A DNA stretch of 64,000 bases from Azospirillum brasilense (GTDB lineage Bacteria > Pseudomonadota > Alphaproteobacteria > Azospirillales > Azospirillaceae), in NCBI RefSeq assembly GCF_007827795.1, contig NZ_VITI01000007.1, positions 186,001 to 250,000 on the forward strand, written 5' to 3'. Within the stretch, counting starts at the first letter, position 1. The number at the start of each line of letters is the position of its first letter. This document shows, in pieces, positions 46,501 to 55,558 of this stretch. The notes under the pieces were generated by a model that saw nothing but the letters and a program-made list of their open reading frames with translations, searched no databases and was not told where the DNA came from. Made by a program: the position numbers and the translations under genes.

Positions 46501-49500
46501 TTCGACAGCCTGTGGGGCGGCGACGGCAACGACCTGCTGAACGGGCTGGGCAGCGGCGATGTGCTGGACGGCGGGGCCGGCGACGACACGCTGGTCGGCG
46601 GGGACGGCGCGGATCTGCTGATCGGCGGCGAGGGCAACGACACCTTCCGCTTCACCGAGGCCAGCCAGCTTGCCGGCGACCGCATCGCGGACTTCTCCGC
46701 CGGCGACCGCATCGACCTGTCCGCCCTGAACGTCACCTACATCGGCGAACAGCCCTTCACCGGCAACTTCCAGCAGAAAGGAGCGCCGCAGGTCCGCCTG
46801 ACCATGTCGGGCGACGACACGCAGCTCGACTTCGACCTGACCGGCGACGGCACCGTCGACGGCCGGATCATCCTGTCGGGCTCGCATGCCCTGATCGTCG
46901 ATCCGGGCACGCCGGGCGTGCTGATCCGGGCTCCGGAGACAGTCCGGACCGGAACCGGCGGCAACGACACGCTGGAAGGCGGGGCGGGCAGCGACACGCT
47001 GTCCGGCGGGGCCGGAGACGACACGCTGTCCGGCCTTGGCGGCGCCGACAGCCTGGACGGCGGCACTGGAAACGACCTGCTCCTCGGCGGGGCGGGTGCG
47101 GACCTGCTGCGCGGCGGTGCGGGCGACGACACGCTCGATGGTGGGGCCGGGGCGGACCAGCTCTTCGGCGGCGAAGGCAACGACACCTTCCGCTTCACCA
47201 ACTCCGCTGACATTGTGGGCGACCGCATCGCCGACTTCACGGATGGCGACCGCATCGACCTGTCGGCCCTGAACGCGATCTTCATCGGCTCCGCCGCTTT
47301 CACCTACTACCCCAACGGCGGCCCGATCCAGGTGCGCTCCGTCATCTCCGACGGCGTGACCCGCGTGGAGGTCTCCTCCAACTACGGCTTCATCAGCAAC
47401 ATTCTCATGCTGGTCGGCGAGCATGACCTCCAGGCCGATCCGAACGCGCCGGGCGTGCTCGTCTGCGTTCCGACCCAGGCGCTGACCGGCACCGATCGGA
47501 ACGACAGCCTGACGGGCGGTCCCAGCCGCGACACGCTGTCGGGCGGTGCGGGCAACGACACGCTGGTGGGCTTGGGCGGCAACGACCTGCTCCAAGGCGG
47601 CACCGGCGACGACGCGCTGATCGGCGGCGATGGGGCCGACACGCTGGAAGGCGGTACCGGCGACGATGTGCTGACCGGGGGCGATGGGGCCGACATACTG
47701 GAAGGCGGCACCGGAAACGACCGCTTCGTCTTCGGCTCTGCGTCGGAGATGAATTACGACCGCATCCTCGATTTCGGCCCCGGCGATCAACTCGACCTGT
47801 CGGCGCTGAACGCGCATTTCCTCGGGGAGGGAGCGTTCACCGGCAGCGTGTCCAATCCGGGCCGCGCCGAACTGCGCGTCTACTACAGCGCGGACACCAC
47901 AACGGTCGTCCTCGACTCCAACGGCGACGGCGTGGCCGACGTCGGCATGTGGCTCAACGGCGTGGTGCCTCTGGTCGAGATGGCGGGGACCCCCGGCGTC
48001 CTCATCACGGAATACGGCCAGTCCCTGACCGGCACGGCCGGCGACGACAGCCTGACCGGCGCCTCCGGTCCGGACACGCTGATCGGCGGGGACGGCAACG
48101 ACACGCTGAGCGGCGATTACGGCAACGACCTGATCGTCGGCGGGGCCGGCAACGACACCCTCATCGGCGGCGACGGGATCGACACGCTGGAAGGCGGCGA
48201 CGGCGACGACACGCTGAACGGCGGTCCGGGCGGCGACCTGATGACCGGCGGGGCCGGGCGGGACAGCTTCCGCTTCAACCGGGCCGGCCACATCGACGGC
48301 GACCGCATCACCGATTTCGGTCCCAACGACCGCATCGACCTGCGCGACATGAACGTCACCTTCATCGGCACCGCCGCCTTCACCGGCAGCGTCGCGCAGC
48401 CCGGCCCGGCCCAGGTCAACGCCGTCATCGTCGGCAGCGGCCCGCTGGCCGAAACCCGGCTGGTCTTCGACATGAACGGTGACGGTCTGGGCGAGCGGAT
48501 GCTCATCCTGTCCGGTGCGCACACGCTGATGGCGAGGCCCGACAACGCCGCCATCCTGATCCGCGTCGACGACCTCGTCCTGACAGGGACGGACGCCGAC
48601 GAGACGCTGGAGGGCGGCGCCGGTCGCGACAGCCTGTCCGGCGGCGGCGGCAACGACAGCCTGACCGGCGGTGTCGGCAACGACACGCTGTCCGGCGATG
48701 CCGGTGACGACACGTTGGTCGGCGGGGCGGGCACCGACCGCCTGACCGGCGGTGCCGGCCACGACAGCTTCGTCTTCGCCGCGGACGACATCGCGGGCGA
48801 TCGCATCACCGACTTCGCGGACGGGGACCGCATCGACCTGTCGGCGTTGAACGCCGCCTTCATTGGCACCTCCGCCTTCAGCGCCACGGGGAGCGCGGAG
48901 ATCCGCATGTCCGCGGTGGGCGAGCCGGGCTTCCGCAACACGCTGCTCGACATCGACCTGAACGGCGACGGCGTGACCGACCGCAGCATCGAGATCACCG
49001 GGGAGCACATCCTCCAAGTCGATCCGCAGGCGCCGGGCGTCCTGGTTCGCGCCGCCGGCCAGCGCTTGGAGGGCACGGACGCCGCCGATACGCTGACCGG
49101 CGGTGCCGGCGACGACACGCTGACCGGTGGGGCTGGAATCGACAGCCTGACCGGTGGGGCGGGCCGTGACCGGCTCGACGGCGGCGATGGCGACGACACG
49201 CTGCTGGGCGGCGACGGGGCCGACACGCTGACCGGCGGTGCCGGCGACGACACCTTCCGCGTGCTGACCGTGGGCGACGCCGCGGGTGACCGCATCCAGG
49301 ACTTCGCGGATGGCGACCGTCTCGACCTGTCGGCGCTGGGCGCCGTCTTCATCGGCGGCGGTGCCTTCACCGGCTCGTCCGTCAATCTTGGCCCGGCCCA
49401 GATCCGCGTCGCGGTGACCGGCGTGGAGGGCCAGCAGCGCACCCTCGTGGAGATCGACAGCAACGGCGACGGCATCGCGGACTCCGTGATCGAACTGGCC

Positions 49501-50655
49501 GGCGCCCACGCCCTGCGGGAGGACGGCACGGGCATCCTGGTCCGTGTCTCCAACAAGACCCTGACGGGCACGGCCGCCGCCGAGACGTTGACCGGTGGCG
49601 ACGGCGCCGACAGCCTGTCCGGCCTGGGCGGCGACGACCGGCTGGAGGGGCTTGGCGGCGACGACCGGCTGGACGGTGGCGACGGCAACGACACTCTGGA
49701 TGGTGGCGAGGGCAGCGACACGCTGACCGGCGGGGCCGGCAACGACAGCCTGACCGGTGGGGTCGGCAGCGACACGCTGAGCGGCGGCGACGGTGACGAC
49801 ACGCTGGTGGGGTCGGAAGGCCGCGACGAGCTGACCGGCGGTGCCGGCAACGACACCTTCGTCTTCGCCCGCGCCACCGACATCGACGGCGACCTGATCA
49901 CCGACTTCGCCACGGGCGACCGCATCGACATTTCCGGCCTGTCGGCCAGCTTCCTCGGCACCACACCGCTGTCCCAGCGCTTTGGTTCCGGCGTGGCGGT
50001 GAATTACGTCAACTCCGGCACGGGTGCCTTCGCCACCACCGATCTCCAGTTCGATGTGGACGGCGACGGGGTGGCGGACCGCGTCATACATCTGGCCGGC
50101 ACCCACGCGCTGGCCGCCGATCCGTCCAACAGCGGCGTCCTGGTCCGCGTCACCGCCATCTCCGCCACCGGCGGCGACGGAGCGGACACGCTGACCGGCG
50201 GCGCGGCGTCCGACACGCTGACCGGCGGGGCCGGCGACGACCGGCTGGACGGCCTCGGCGGGGCGGACTTCCTCTATGGCGGTGCCGGCGACGACACGCT
50301 GGCCGGCGGAGCCGGCGAGGATGTGCTGAGCGGCGGCGAAGGCAACGACACCTTCCGCTACGCCAGCGTGGCGGAGGCGAACGGCGACCGCATCACCGAC
50401 TTCGCGGCGGGCGACCGTATCGATCTGTCCGGCATTCCCTTCACCTTCGTCGGCAGCGGTCCCTTCACCGGCACCGTGGCCCAGCCGGGCGGCGCGCAGG
50501 TCGGCTTCCGCTTCGTCACCTCCGGCGGCGCCATCACGCAGCTGCTGTTCGACACGAACGGCGACGGCGTGGCCGACGCCACCCTGACGCTGGCCGGCTT
50601 CCACGAGCTTCAGGAGGCGGAGGGCAGCGCCGGCGTTCTGGTCCGGGCCAACGGC
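40570..50655 (+). repeat. Tandem coding modules, about 20 copies of ~0.5 kb
   Basis: Module starts (the L-T-G-T-A-x-x-x-T-L pattern) occur near 40984, 41479, 41974, 42487, 42982, 43489, 43978, 44464, 44955, 45460, 45963, 46453, 46938, 47478, 48024, 48576, 49063, 49555, 50158 and 50655. Modules between about 42260 and 43510 are the most alike, including long near-identical stretches 0.5 and 1.0 kb apart. Confidence 0.9.
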
Positions 50656-53600
50656 CTGACCCTGACCGGCACCGCCGACGCCGACACGCTGACCGGCGGC
50701 GACACGCCCGACCGGCTGATGGGCCAGGCCGGCGACGACCGGCTGTTCGGCAACGGTGGCAACGACAGCCTGTCCGGCGGTCAGGGCAACGACAGCCTGA
50801 GCGGCGGCGACGGGGCCGACCTGCTGTCCGGCGACGCCGGCGACGACACGCTGAACGGCGGGGCCGGCGACGACACGCTGAACGGCGGTGACGGCAACGA
50901 CCTGTTCCAGGCCAGCAGTGGCACCGACGACATCAACGGCGGCGCCGGCCTCGACGCGGTGGTCTTCACCGACGCGAAGGCGAACTACGACATCGTCAAC
51001 AACGGCGGGACGATCACCGTCACCCACGCCCGCGGCACCAAGGCGGACGGCGTCGCCCGCATCACCGCGGTGGAGGAGCTGCGCTTCACCGACCAGACGA
51101 TGGACCTGACGCCGGCCACGGCCATCGGGGCGCGGCTGCTCGGCGGCCTGGGCGGCACGGCTGGCTTCGGCGAGAACGAGCTGGACCGCAGCAACGACGG
51201 GTCGAGCGCCTTCATCGACATCCGGTCGGTCTTCGCCGACGGCATCAACGTCTTCGGCAAGGTCTATACCGGTTTCTACATCAACACGAACGGCAGCATC
51301 TCCTTCGACGCGCCGCTGCCCGCCGGTCTGACGGCCGAAGCGCTGTCGGCGTCGGCCCCGGCGATGATCGCGCCCTTCCTGTCCGACGTGGACACGCGGA
51401 GCGGCACCGGCTCGGCGACTCCGGGCGGCACCTCGCAGGGCACCAACCGCGTCTACTACGACCTCGACCCGGTCACTGGGACCATCGTCATCACCTGGGA
51501 CGACGTGGCGGCCAACGGCGGCACGGACGGCGCGCGCAACGCCTTCCAGCTCGTCCTGACCAACGCCGCCGGCGCCTCCGGGCGCAAGGCCGGGGACTTC
51601 GACGCGGAGTTCCGCTACGAGTCGGTCAACTGGGCGCAGACCGGCGGAAACACGGTCGCGCGGGCCGGCTACACCGCCGGCAACGGCGATGCGTCGGGCC
51701 TGTTCATCCTGCCGCAGTCGGGCGGCGAGGCGGGGATGCTCGCCCTCGACACCACGGCGGGCAACACGGGCGTGAACGGACTGTGGCGCTTCGAGATGAC
51801 CGGTGGCGCGGCGACCAACGCCCTGCCGGCGGTCGTCGCCATCGAGCCGGGCCAGCTGTCGAAGGCGGAAGGCAACAGCGGCACCACCCGCTTCACCTTC
51901 ACGGTCACCCGCTCCGGCGACACGACCAGCGCGGTATCGGTCGGCTACACGGTGGCCGGCACGGGCAGCAACCCGGTCGGCGGCGGGGATCTGGCGGGCG
52001 GTTTCCTGCCCTATGACGGCACGGTCACCTTCGCGGCGGGCGAGACCAGCAAGACCATCTCGGTGGACGTGCTGGGCGACACCGTGGCCGAGGCGAACGA
52101 AACCTTCGCGGTGACGCTGGCGAACCCGGCGGACGGGTCCAACATCAAGCTGGGCAACCGTCAGGCGACCGGCACCGTCCTGAACGACGACAACCAGGCG
52201 CCGCCGCTGCCGCCGGGCTTCCGTCCGGGCGCCAACTGGGGCGACCCGCATCTGGTGACCTTCGACGGCTTCTACTACAGCTTCCAGGCGGTCGGCGAGT
52301 TCACCTACGTCAACGCCAAGTCGGGCGACGAGCGGATCGTGCAGCTCCGCACCGCGGCGCTGGGCGACGCGGTGTCGATCAACACGGCGGTGGCGACGAA
52401 GATCGGTTCGGTCCGGGTGTCCATCAACGCGAAGGACGCCGCCCACCCGCTGCGCATCGACGGGGAGGCGACCGACATTCCGGACGCCGCCGGGTCGCTC
52501 GCCGTCGGCGACGGGCACATCTTCCGGTCCGGCAACGTCTACACCATCGTCTATTCGAACCAGGAGCAGCTCATCGTCACGGTCGAGGCCGACCGCGTCG
52601 ACCTTCAGCTCTACCTGTCGCCGAGCCGTGCGGCGGGGTCGATCGAGGGCCTGATGGGCAACCTCGACGGCGACGCCTCCAACGATCTGGCGCTGGCCGA
52701 CGGCACGGTGCTGTCGCAGCCCATCGACTATGCGGTCCTCTACGGCAGCTACGCGGACGGTTGGCGGGTGTCGCAGCAGACCTCGCTGTTCGACTATGGC
52801 CAGGGCGAGACGACGGCGAGCTACACCGACCGCAGCTTCCCGCGGCAGGTGCTGTCGGTCGACTCCCTGCCCGCGGCGCTGCGCGAGCGGGCGGAGGCTC
52901 TGCTGGACGCCGCCGGCATCACCGACCCGGCGCTGCGGCAGGCGGCCCTGCTCGACGTGGCGCTGACCGGTGACGCCAGCTTCCTGAAGGGAGCAACGCA
53001 GACCAACGCTCCGACGCAGCAGTCCAACACGTCGAACGCCCCGGCTGCCGCTCCGGTCATCACCATCGCGGCCCGCACCGCCACGGTGACGGAGCGCAAC
53101 AGCGGCAGCACGAACGTCGTCTTCGACGTCTACCGGACGGGCGACTCCAGCGCCGATCTGGTGCTTGACTTCGCCGTGACGGGCTTCGGCACCTGGGCGG
53201 CGGATGCCGCGGACTTCGGCGGGCAGCTCCCCGGCGGGACGGTGACCCTGGCCGCCGGCCAGACTTCCGCGACGATCACCGTCGCGGTGGCCGGCGACGC
53301 GGTGGCGGAGGCCGACGAGACGTTCGCCGTCACTCTGTCGCAACAGGCCGGAGCCGCCACCCAGGCGGTGATCGCGGCACCGCGGGCGACCGTGACGATC
53401 GAGAACGACGACGGCGCGTTGACTCCCCGCCTGGACATCGCGGCGGCCTCGGCCATCGTGCAGGAAGGGGCGAACGCCAAGGCGACCTTCACCATCACCC
53501 GCAGCGACAACGCCCTCGACCCGGTCAGCGTCACCTACACGGTGGCCGGCAGCGGACCCAGCTCGGCCTCCGCGGCGGACTTCGCGGGCAACGCCTTCCC

Positions 53601-55488
53601 GACCGGAGTCATCAGCCTCGCGGCGGGTGAAACGACGAAGACGGTCGAGATCGCCATCGCGACGGATGCCCTGAACGAGGCGGACGAGACCTTCACGATC
53701 ACGCTGTCCAACCCGAACGGCGCCACCCTCGGCACCGCGGTGGCGACGGGGGTCATCAAGAACACGGCTCCGCCGCCGCCGTCACTGTCCATCGCGGCGG
53801 AAAACGGCAGCGCCGTGGAGGGCAACGACGGTACGACGGCGCTGACCTTCCTGGTGACCCGCACGGGCGACACGTCCGGTTCCACCACCGTGTCCTACGC
53901 GGTGGCGGGCAGCAGCAGCGCCCCGACGTCCGCCGGTGATTTCGTCGGTTACACCCTGCCGCACGGCACGGTCACCTTCGCGGCGGGCGAGCAGACCGCC
54001 CGGATCACCGTCAACGTCCAGGGCGACCGGGACGTCGAGGCCGACGAAACCTTCACGGTCACGCTGTCGAACGCCAGCGGCGGCACGATCGGGACGGCCT
54101 CGGCGACCGGCACCATCCGCAACGACGACGCGGCGACCGGCGGCAACAACGCGGGCGGTGGTTCCAAGCCGGTCGGCGACGAGACGGTGAACGGCGTCGT
54201 GGTTCAGACCCGGACGGGCAGTGCCCCGGAGGGTGTCAATGTCGCCTTCGTCGAGACCGGCCTCGCCCAGGCGGTGCCGGAGGGCAACCGGGACGGCGTG
54301 ACCGTCGCGCTGATGCAGGACGCGGGCAACGCCCCGCTCCTTCAGGCCAATGTGGCGGCGGGCGGCGGGCTCTCCGCCTATGGCCCGCAGTCCACGGTGG
54401 AGAGCGGCCAGATGGCCGGCGTCTTCGCCGGCATGCTCGCCGCCCTGCTGCCGGACAGCCGGACCACGGCGATCCGGAACGAGGTGGCGACCTTCGCCGC
54501 CGCCGCTGCCGGTGCGATGACGCTGCGCACGCTCACTCCGACGGGTACGGGACCGGTCACCGTCACCGGCACCGCCACCGCCGGGGCGCCGCGCGAGGCG
54601 CTCATCATCAACATGGGCGGCAATCCCCGCGGTTCGGTCATCCTCAACCAGGTGGACTTCGCGGTGCTGGTCGGCCAGGGCACCTTCACCGGCGGGGAGG
54701 GCAACAGCCTGACCATCGGTGACGACAGCGCCCAGACCATCAACCTCGGTCCGGGGGACGACACCACCCGCGGCGGCGGCGGCAACGACGTGGTGGCCAG
54801 CACCACCGGCCGCGACCTGCTGGCCGGCGACGCGGGCAACGACACCCTCCACGGCGGCGACGACGACGACACCCTGCTGGGCGGCGACGACGACGACGTG
54901 GTCGGCGGCGGCAACGGCAACGACCTGCTCAGCGGCGATGCCGGCAACGACTGGCTGATGGGCGAGGACGGCAACGACACCGCCATCGGCGGCGACGGCA
55001 ACGACGTTCTGTTCGGCATGAACGGCAACGACCTGCTGACCGGCGACGCGGGCAACGACACCATCGTGGGCGGGGACGGCAAGGACTCCATGCTCGGCGG
55101 TGTGGGCGACGATCTGATCGGCGGCGGTGCGGGCGACGACCTGATCGACGGCGGCGACGGCAACGACGCCCTGGTCGGCGAGGACGGCAACGACACGCTG
55201 TTCGGCGGGGCCGGTGACGACGTGCTGTGGGGCTTCGGCGGTGACGACTGGCTGATCGGCGGTGCGGGGAAGGACATCTTCGCCTTCACGCTCGGCGGCG
55301 GGAACGACTATGTGTTCGAGTTCAACCCGGACGAGGACATCCTCGGCTTCGCGATCGCCGGCATCAGCATCGCGGACATCAAGGCGAGCGCCCAGACCGT
55401 CGGCAAGAACACCGTCTTCACCCTGTCCGACAAGAGCACCATCACCGTGGTCGGTCTGACCGGCGTCACCGACTCCTGGTTCTCGTAA
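40570..55488 (+). CDS. Giant RTX-type protein with NIDO, Calx-beta and VWD domains
   Basis: The 4,972-aa protein has no N-terminal signal. Residues 1 to about 3360 are 20 tandem modules of roughly 140 to 200 residues, and a partial 21st ends near 3460. Each joins RTX nonapeptides (GGxGxDxLx) to a segment with FIGEGAFTG and a DxNGDGxxD calcium loop. Then come a NIDO-like domain (about 3520 to 3745), Calx-beta (3755 to 3875), a VWD-type domain with GDPHLVTFDG (from about 3890), and three Calx-beta repeats (4163 to 4520). A second RTX block (4720 to 4900) and a C-terminal tail fit type I secretion. A surface adhesin or matrix protein stabilised by calcium is the likely role. No hlyB, hlyD or tolC homolog is in the window. 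Confidence 0.92.
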   Translation: MSELTGTSGSDTLTGGNGDDTLDGYGGYDVLTGGAGNDTFRFSSLSDIGYDRITDLAPGDRIDLSAFNLTFIGDGAFTGSPQNKGPAQVRTRTDFTGPILEIDSDGDGFPDRFITVSGSVVLRQVDGVPGVLEATPGQSLTGTSAADILEGDGGPDTISGGDGNDTLRGFAGNDSLSGGDGDDTLDGGTGNDTLTGGLGNDTFLISKPATMGYNEVRITDLAPGERIDLSAWNATFIGEGAFTGTNAAHGPAQVRVRTDMANTTLEIDSNGDGYNDCSIYIAGSPGLQAVAGSPGVFERAPDQSITGTAAGETLEGAAGRDTISGGGGNDLLRGLGGHDSLSGGDGDDTLDGGTGNDTLTGGAGNDIFVISKPATVSYGEVRITDFAQGDRIDLSAWNATFIGEEAFTGKDSARGSAQVRVRTDMSDTMLEIDSNGDGWNDYSIRIAGSPGLQPVDGSSGLVKRAPDQAVTGTADGETLEGGPGRDTIDGGAGNDLLRGLGGNDSLIGGSGDDTLSGGSGNDTLAGGAGNDTFLISKPSTTGYSEKRIIDFAQGDRIDLSAWNAAFIGEGPFTGFYKWDGTTASYGPPQMRVRVDSTSTVLEIDSDGDGMANNYLYLTGAHMLQEETAGSGVLVRIPDQTLTGTAEAETLEGGGGRDIISGGGGNDLLRGLGGNDSLSGGSGNDTLDGGAGGDTLTGGLGSDAFLFASAAEINGDTITDFAQGDRIDLSVLNAAFIGEKSFNGVSIVGGGAAEIRLNQNYYGSTALEIDSNGDGMADRYIYLTGAPSLQEETAGSGVLVRIPDQTLTGTAEAETLEGGVGRDTIDGGAGNDLLRGVGGNDSLIGGSGDDTLDGGAGGDTLTGGLGSDTFLFASAAEINGDTITDFGQGDRIDLSALNAAFIGEGPFTGSYKWDGTTASYGPPQMRVRADSASTVLEIDSNGDGMADRYLYLTGGQALQEETAGSGVLVRIPDQMLAGTAEAETLEGGAGRDTISGGGGNDLLRGLGGNDNLSGGEGDDTLDGGAGGDTLTGGVGNDTFRFASLSDVNGDVIEDFVLGDRLDLSALGATFIGDGAFTGSFMNTGPKQIRVRMYGGQTSLEIDSDGNGYADRYIYLNGAPSLQQVTGLPGVFERIPDQTLTGTAEAETLEGAAGRDTINGGGGNDLLQGLSGNDSLTGGEGDDTLEGGAGADTLTGGLGNDVYRFALTDIDSDVITDFAPGDRLEITGLNATFIGESPFTGNYSSNGPAQIRVRADATATVLEIDSNGDGYSDRTITLFGAPSLQPVAGSPGVFERIPDQTLTGTEEADTLTGGLGRDTINGGNGNDLLQGLGGNDSLSGGFGDDTLDGGPGGDSLTGGAGNDIFRFSNPTDAGGDIITDFANGDRIDLMGLDAVFIGEGNFTGTSMGNGPAQVRVRQDYGTTVLEIDSNGDGYSDRSISLTGQHALREAAGSPGVLERVPDQTLTGTADADILTGGAGMDTISGGGGNDLLQGLSGSDSLSGGDGDDTLEGGEGNDTLTGGNGADTFRFVAGPVNNGFTTYSYDVITDFAVGDRIDLTGLNATYIGNGAFTGSYSNKGPAQVRLRQDSTSATLEIDANGDGSVDRNIQLPNGAALEELANAPGILVRVPDRTLTGTAGDDVLDGAAGRDTLSGGTGNDTLRGFAGNDSLSGGGGDDLLEDGIGFDTLSGGAGNDTFRIAAAPAGTAFSYSVYSGTYISDFAQGDRIDLSALNAVFVGENGFPGNGTTAVRLRTDLSNGTVLEIDSNGDGITDRQIQLAGIHALEELTDSPGILVRVPDRTLSGTAGDDELNGGAGLDTVNGGAGDDLLRGMGGADSLNGGDGDDTLDGGTGRDILTGGAGNDDFRFDGIGDVGSDVITDFGPGDRIDLSEMDVQFIGERAFTGSYPNYGPAQVRYRTDVGSTALEFDSNGDGVADHRIILTGAHALEELADEPGVLVRVADRSLVGTEAADTLTGGPGFDSLWGGDGNDLLNGLGSGDVLDGGAGDDTLVGGDGADLLIGGEGNDTFRFTEASQLAGDRIADFSAGDRIDLSALNVTYIGEQPFTGNFQQKGAPQVRLTMSGDDTQLDFDLTGDGTVDGRIILSGSHALIVDPGTPGVLIRAPETVRTGTGGNDTLEGGAGSDTLSGGAGDDTLSGLGGADSLDGGTGNDLLLGGAGADLLRGGAGDDTLDGGAGADQLFGGEGNDTFRFTNSADIVGDRIADFTDGDRIDLSALNAIFIGSAAFTYYPNGGPIQVRSVISDGVTRVEVSSNYGFISNILMLVGEHDLQADPNAPGVLVCVPTQALTGTDRNDSLTGGPSRDTLSGGAGNDTLVGLGGNDLLQGGTGDDALIGGDGADTLEGGTGDDVLTGGDGADILEGGTGNDRFVFGSASEMNYDRILDFGPGDQLDLSALNAHFLGEGAFTGSVSNPGRAELRVYYSADTTTVVLDSNGDGVADVGMWLNGVVPLVEMAGTPGVLITEYGQSLTGTAGDDSLTGASGPDTLIGGDGNDTLSGDYGNDLIVGGAGNDTLIGGDGIDTLEGGDGDDTLNGGPGGDLMTGGAGRDSFRFNRAGHIDGDRITDFGPNDRIDLRDMNVTFIGTAAFTGSVAQPGPAQVNAVIVGSGPLAETRLVFDMNGDGLGERMLILSGAHTLMARPDNAAILIRVDDLVLTGTDADETLEGGAGRDSLSGGGGNDSLTGGVGNDTLSGDAGDDTLVGGAGTDRLTGGAGHDSFVFAADDIAGDRITDFADGDRIDLSALNAAFIGTSAFSATGSAEIRMSAVGEPGFRNTLLDIDLNGDGVTDRSIEITGEHILQVDPQAPGVLVRAAGQRLEGTDAADTLTGGAGDDTLTGGAGIDSLTGGAGRDRLDGGDGDDTLLGGDGADTLTGGAGDDTFRVLTVGDAAGDRIQDFADGDRLDLSALGAVFIGGGAFTGSSVNLGPAQIRVAVTGVEGQQRTLVEIDSNGDGIADSVIELAGAHALREDGTGILVRVSNKTLTGTAAAETLTGGDGADSLSGLGGDDRLEGLGGDDRLDGGDGNDTLDGGEGSDTLTGGAGNDSLTGGVGSDTLSGGDGDDTLVGSEGRDELTGGAGNDTFVFARATDIDGDLITDFATGDRIDISGLSASFLGTTPLSQRFGSGVAVNYVNSGTGAFATTDLQFDVDGDGVADRVIHLAGTHALAADPSNSGVLVRVTAISATGGDGADTLTGGAASDTLTGGAGDDRLDGLGGADFLYGGAGDDTLAGGAGEDVLSGGEGNDTFRYASVAEANGDRITDFAAGDRIDLSGIPFTFVGSGPFTGTVAQPGGAQVGFRFVTSGGAITQLLFDTNGDGVADATLTLAGFHELQEAEGSAGVLVRANGLTLTGTADADTLTGGDTPDRLMGQAGDDRLFGNGGNDSLSGGQGNDSLSGGDGADLLSGDAGDDTLNGGAGDDTLNGGDGNDLFQASSGTDDINGGAGLDAVVFTDAKANYDIVNNGGTITVTHARGTKADGVARITAVEELRFTDQTMDLTPATAIGARLLGGLGGTAGFGENELDRSNDGSSAFIDIRSVFADGINVFGKVYTGFYINTNGSISFDAPLPAGLTAEALSASAPAMIAPFLSDVDTRSGTGSATPGGTSQGTNRVYYDLDPVTGTIVITWDDVAANGGTDGARNAFQLVLTNAAGASGRKAGDFDAEFRYESVNWAQTGGNTVARAGYTAGNGDASGLFILPQSGGEAGMLALDTTAGNTGVNGLWRFEMTGGAATNALPAVVAIEPGQLSKAEGNSGTTRFTFTVTRSGDTTSAVSVGYTVAGTGSNPVGGGDLAGGFLPYDGTVTFAAGETSKTISVDVLGDTVAEANETFAVTLANPADGSNIKLGNRQATGTVLNDDNQAPPLPPGFRPGANWGDPHLVTFDGFYYSFQAVGEFTYVNAKSGDERIVQLRTAALGDAVSINTAVATKIGSVRVSINAKDAAHPLRIDGEATDIPDAAGSLAVGDGHIFRSGNVYTIVYSNQEQLIVTVEADRVDLQLYLSPSRAAGSIEGLMGNLDGDASNDLALADGTVLSQPIDYAVLYGSYADGWRVSQQTSLFDYGQGETTASYTDRSFPRQVLSVDSLPAALRERAEALLDAAGITDPALRQAALLDVALTGDASFLKGATQTNAPTQQSNTSNAPAAAPVITIAARTATVTERNSGSTNVVFDVYRTGDSSADLVLDFAVTGFGTWAADAADFGGQLPGGTVTLAAGQTSATITVAVAGDAVAEADETFAVTLSQQAGAATQAVIAAPRATVTIENDDGALTPRLDIAAASAIVQEGANAKATFTITRSDNALDPVSVTYTVAGSGPSSASAADFAGNAFPTGVISLAAGETTKTVEIAIATDALNEADETFTITLSNPNGATLGTAVATGVIKNTAPPPPSLSIAAENGSAVEGNDGTTALTFLVTRTGDTSGSTTVSYAVAGSSSAPTSAGDFVGYTLPHGTVTFAAGEQTARITVNVQGDRDVEADETFTVTLSNASGGTIGTASATGTIRNDDAATGGNNAGGGSKPVGDETVNGVVVQTRTGSAPEGVNVAFVETGLAQAVPEGNRDGVTVALMQDAGNAPLLQANVAAGGGLSAYGPQSTVESGQMAGVFAGMLAALLPDSRTTAIRNEVATFAAAAAGAMTLRTLTPTGTGPVTVTGTATAGAPREALIINMGGNPRGSVILNQVDFAVLVGQGTFTGGEGNSLTIGDDSAQTINLGPGDDTTRGGGGNDVVASTTGRDLLAGDAGNDTLHGGDDDDTLLGGDDDDVVGGGNGNDLLSGDAGNDWLMGEDGNDTAIGGDGNDVLFGMNGNDLLTGDAGNDTIVGGDGKDSMLGGVGDDLIGGGAGDDLIDGGDGNDALVGEDGNDTLFGGAGDDVLWGFGGDDWLIGGAGKDIFAFTLGGGNDYVFEFNPDEDILGFAIAGISIADIKASAQTVGKNTVFTLSDKSTITVVGLTGVTDSWFS

Positions 55489-55496
55489 AAAGGCGA

Positions 55497-55533
55497 CGGG
55501 CCGGCGGGGGAACAGCCTTCCCCCGCCGGCCCG
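55497..55533. terminator. Bidirectional terminator between the RTX gene and flgD
   Basis: CGGGCCGGCGGGGGAA and TTCCCCCGCCGGCCCG form a perfect 16-bp stem with a 5-nt loop. Read on the minus strand it is followed by CGCCTTTTTAC, so it serves the flgD operon as well as the RTX gene. Confidence 0.9.
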
Positions 55534-55558
55534 CGTGCCGTTTCCACCGTTGCAAGGA

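Noticed and set aside
40984..50655. Regular ~0.5-kb repeats considered as a non-coding array
   Set aside because: The repeats keep one reading frame and encode conserved protein modules, so they are coding repeats, not a CRISPR or satellite array.
44410..53343. 2,977-codon open frame on the minus strand inside the RTX gene
   Set aside because: It is a compositional mirror of the Gly/Asp-rich repeats on the + strand. It lacks a ribosome site and any recognisable domain, and its residues (Arg, Val, Gly) follow from the antisense of the RTX codons.
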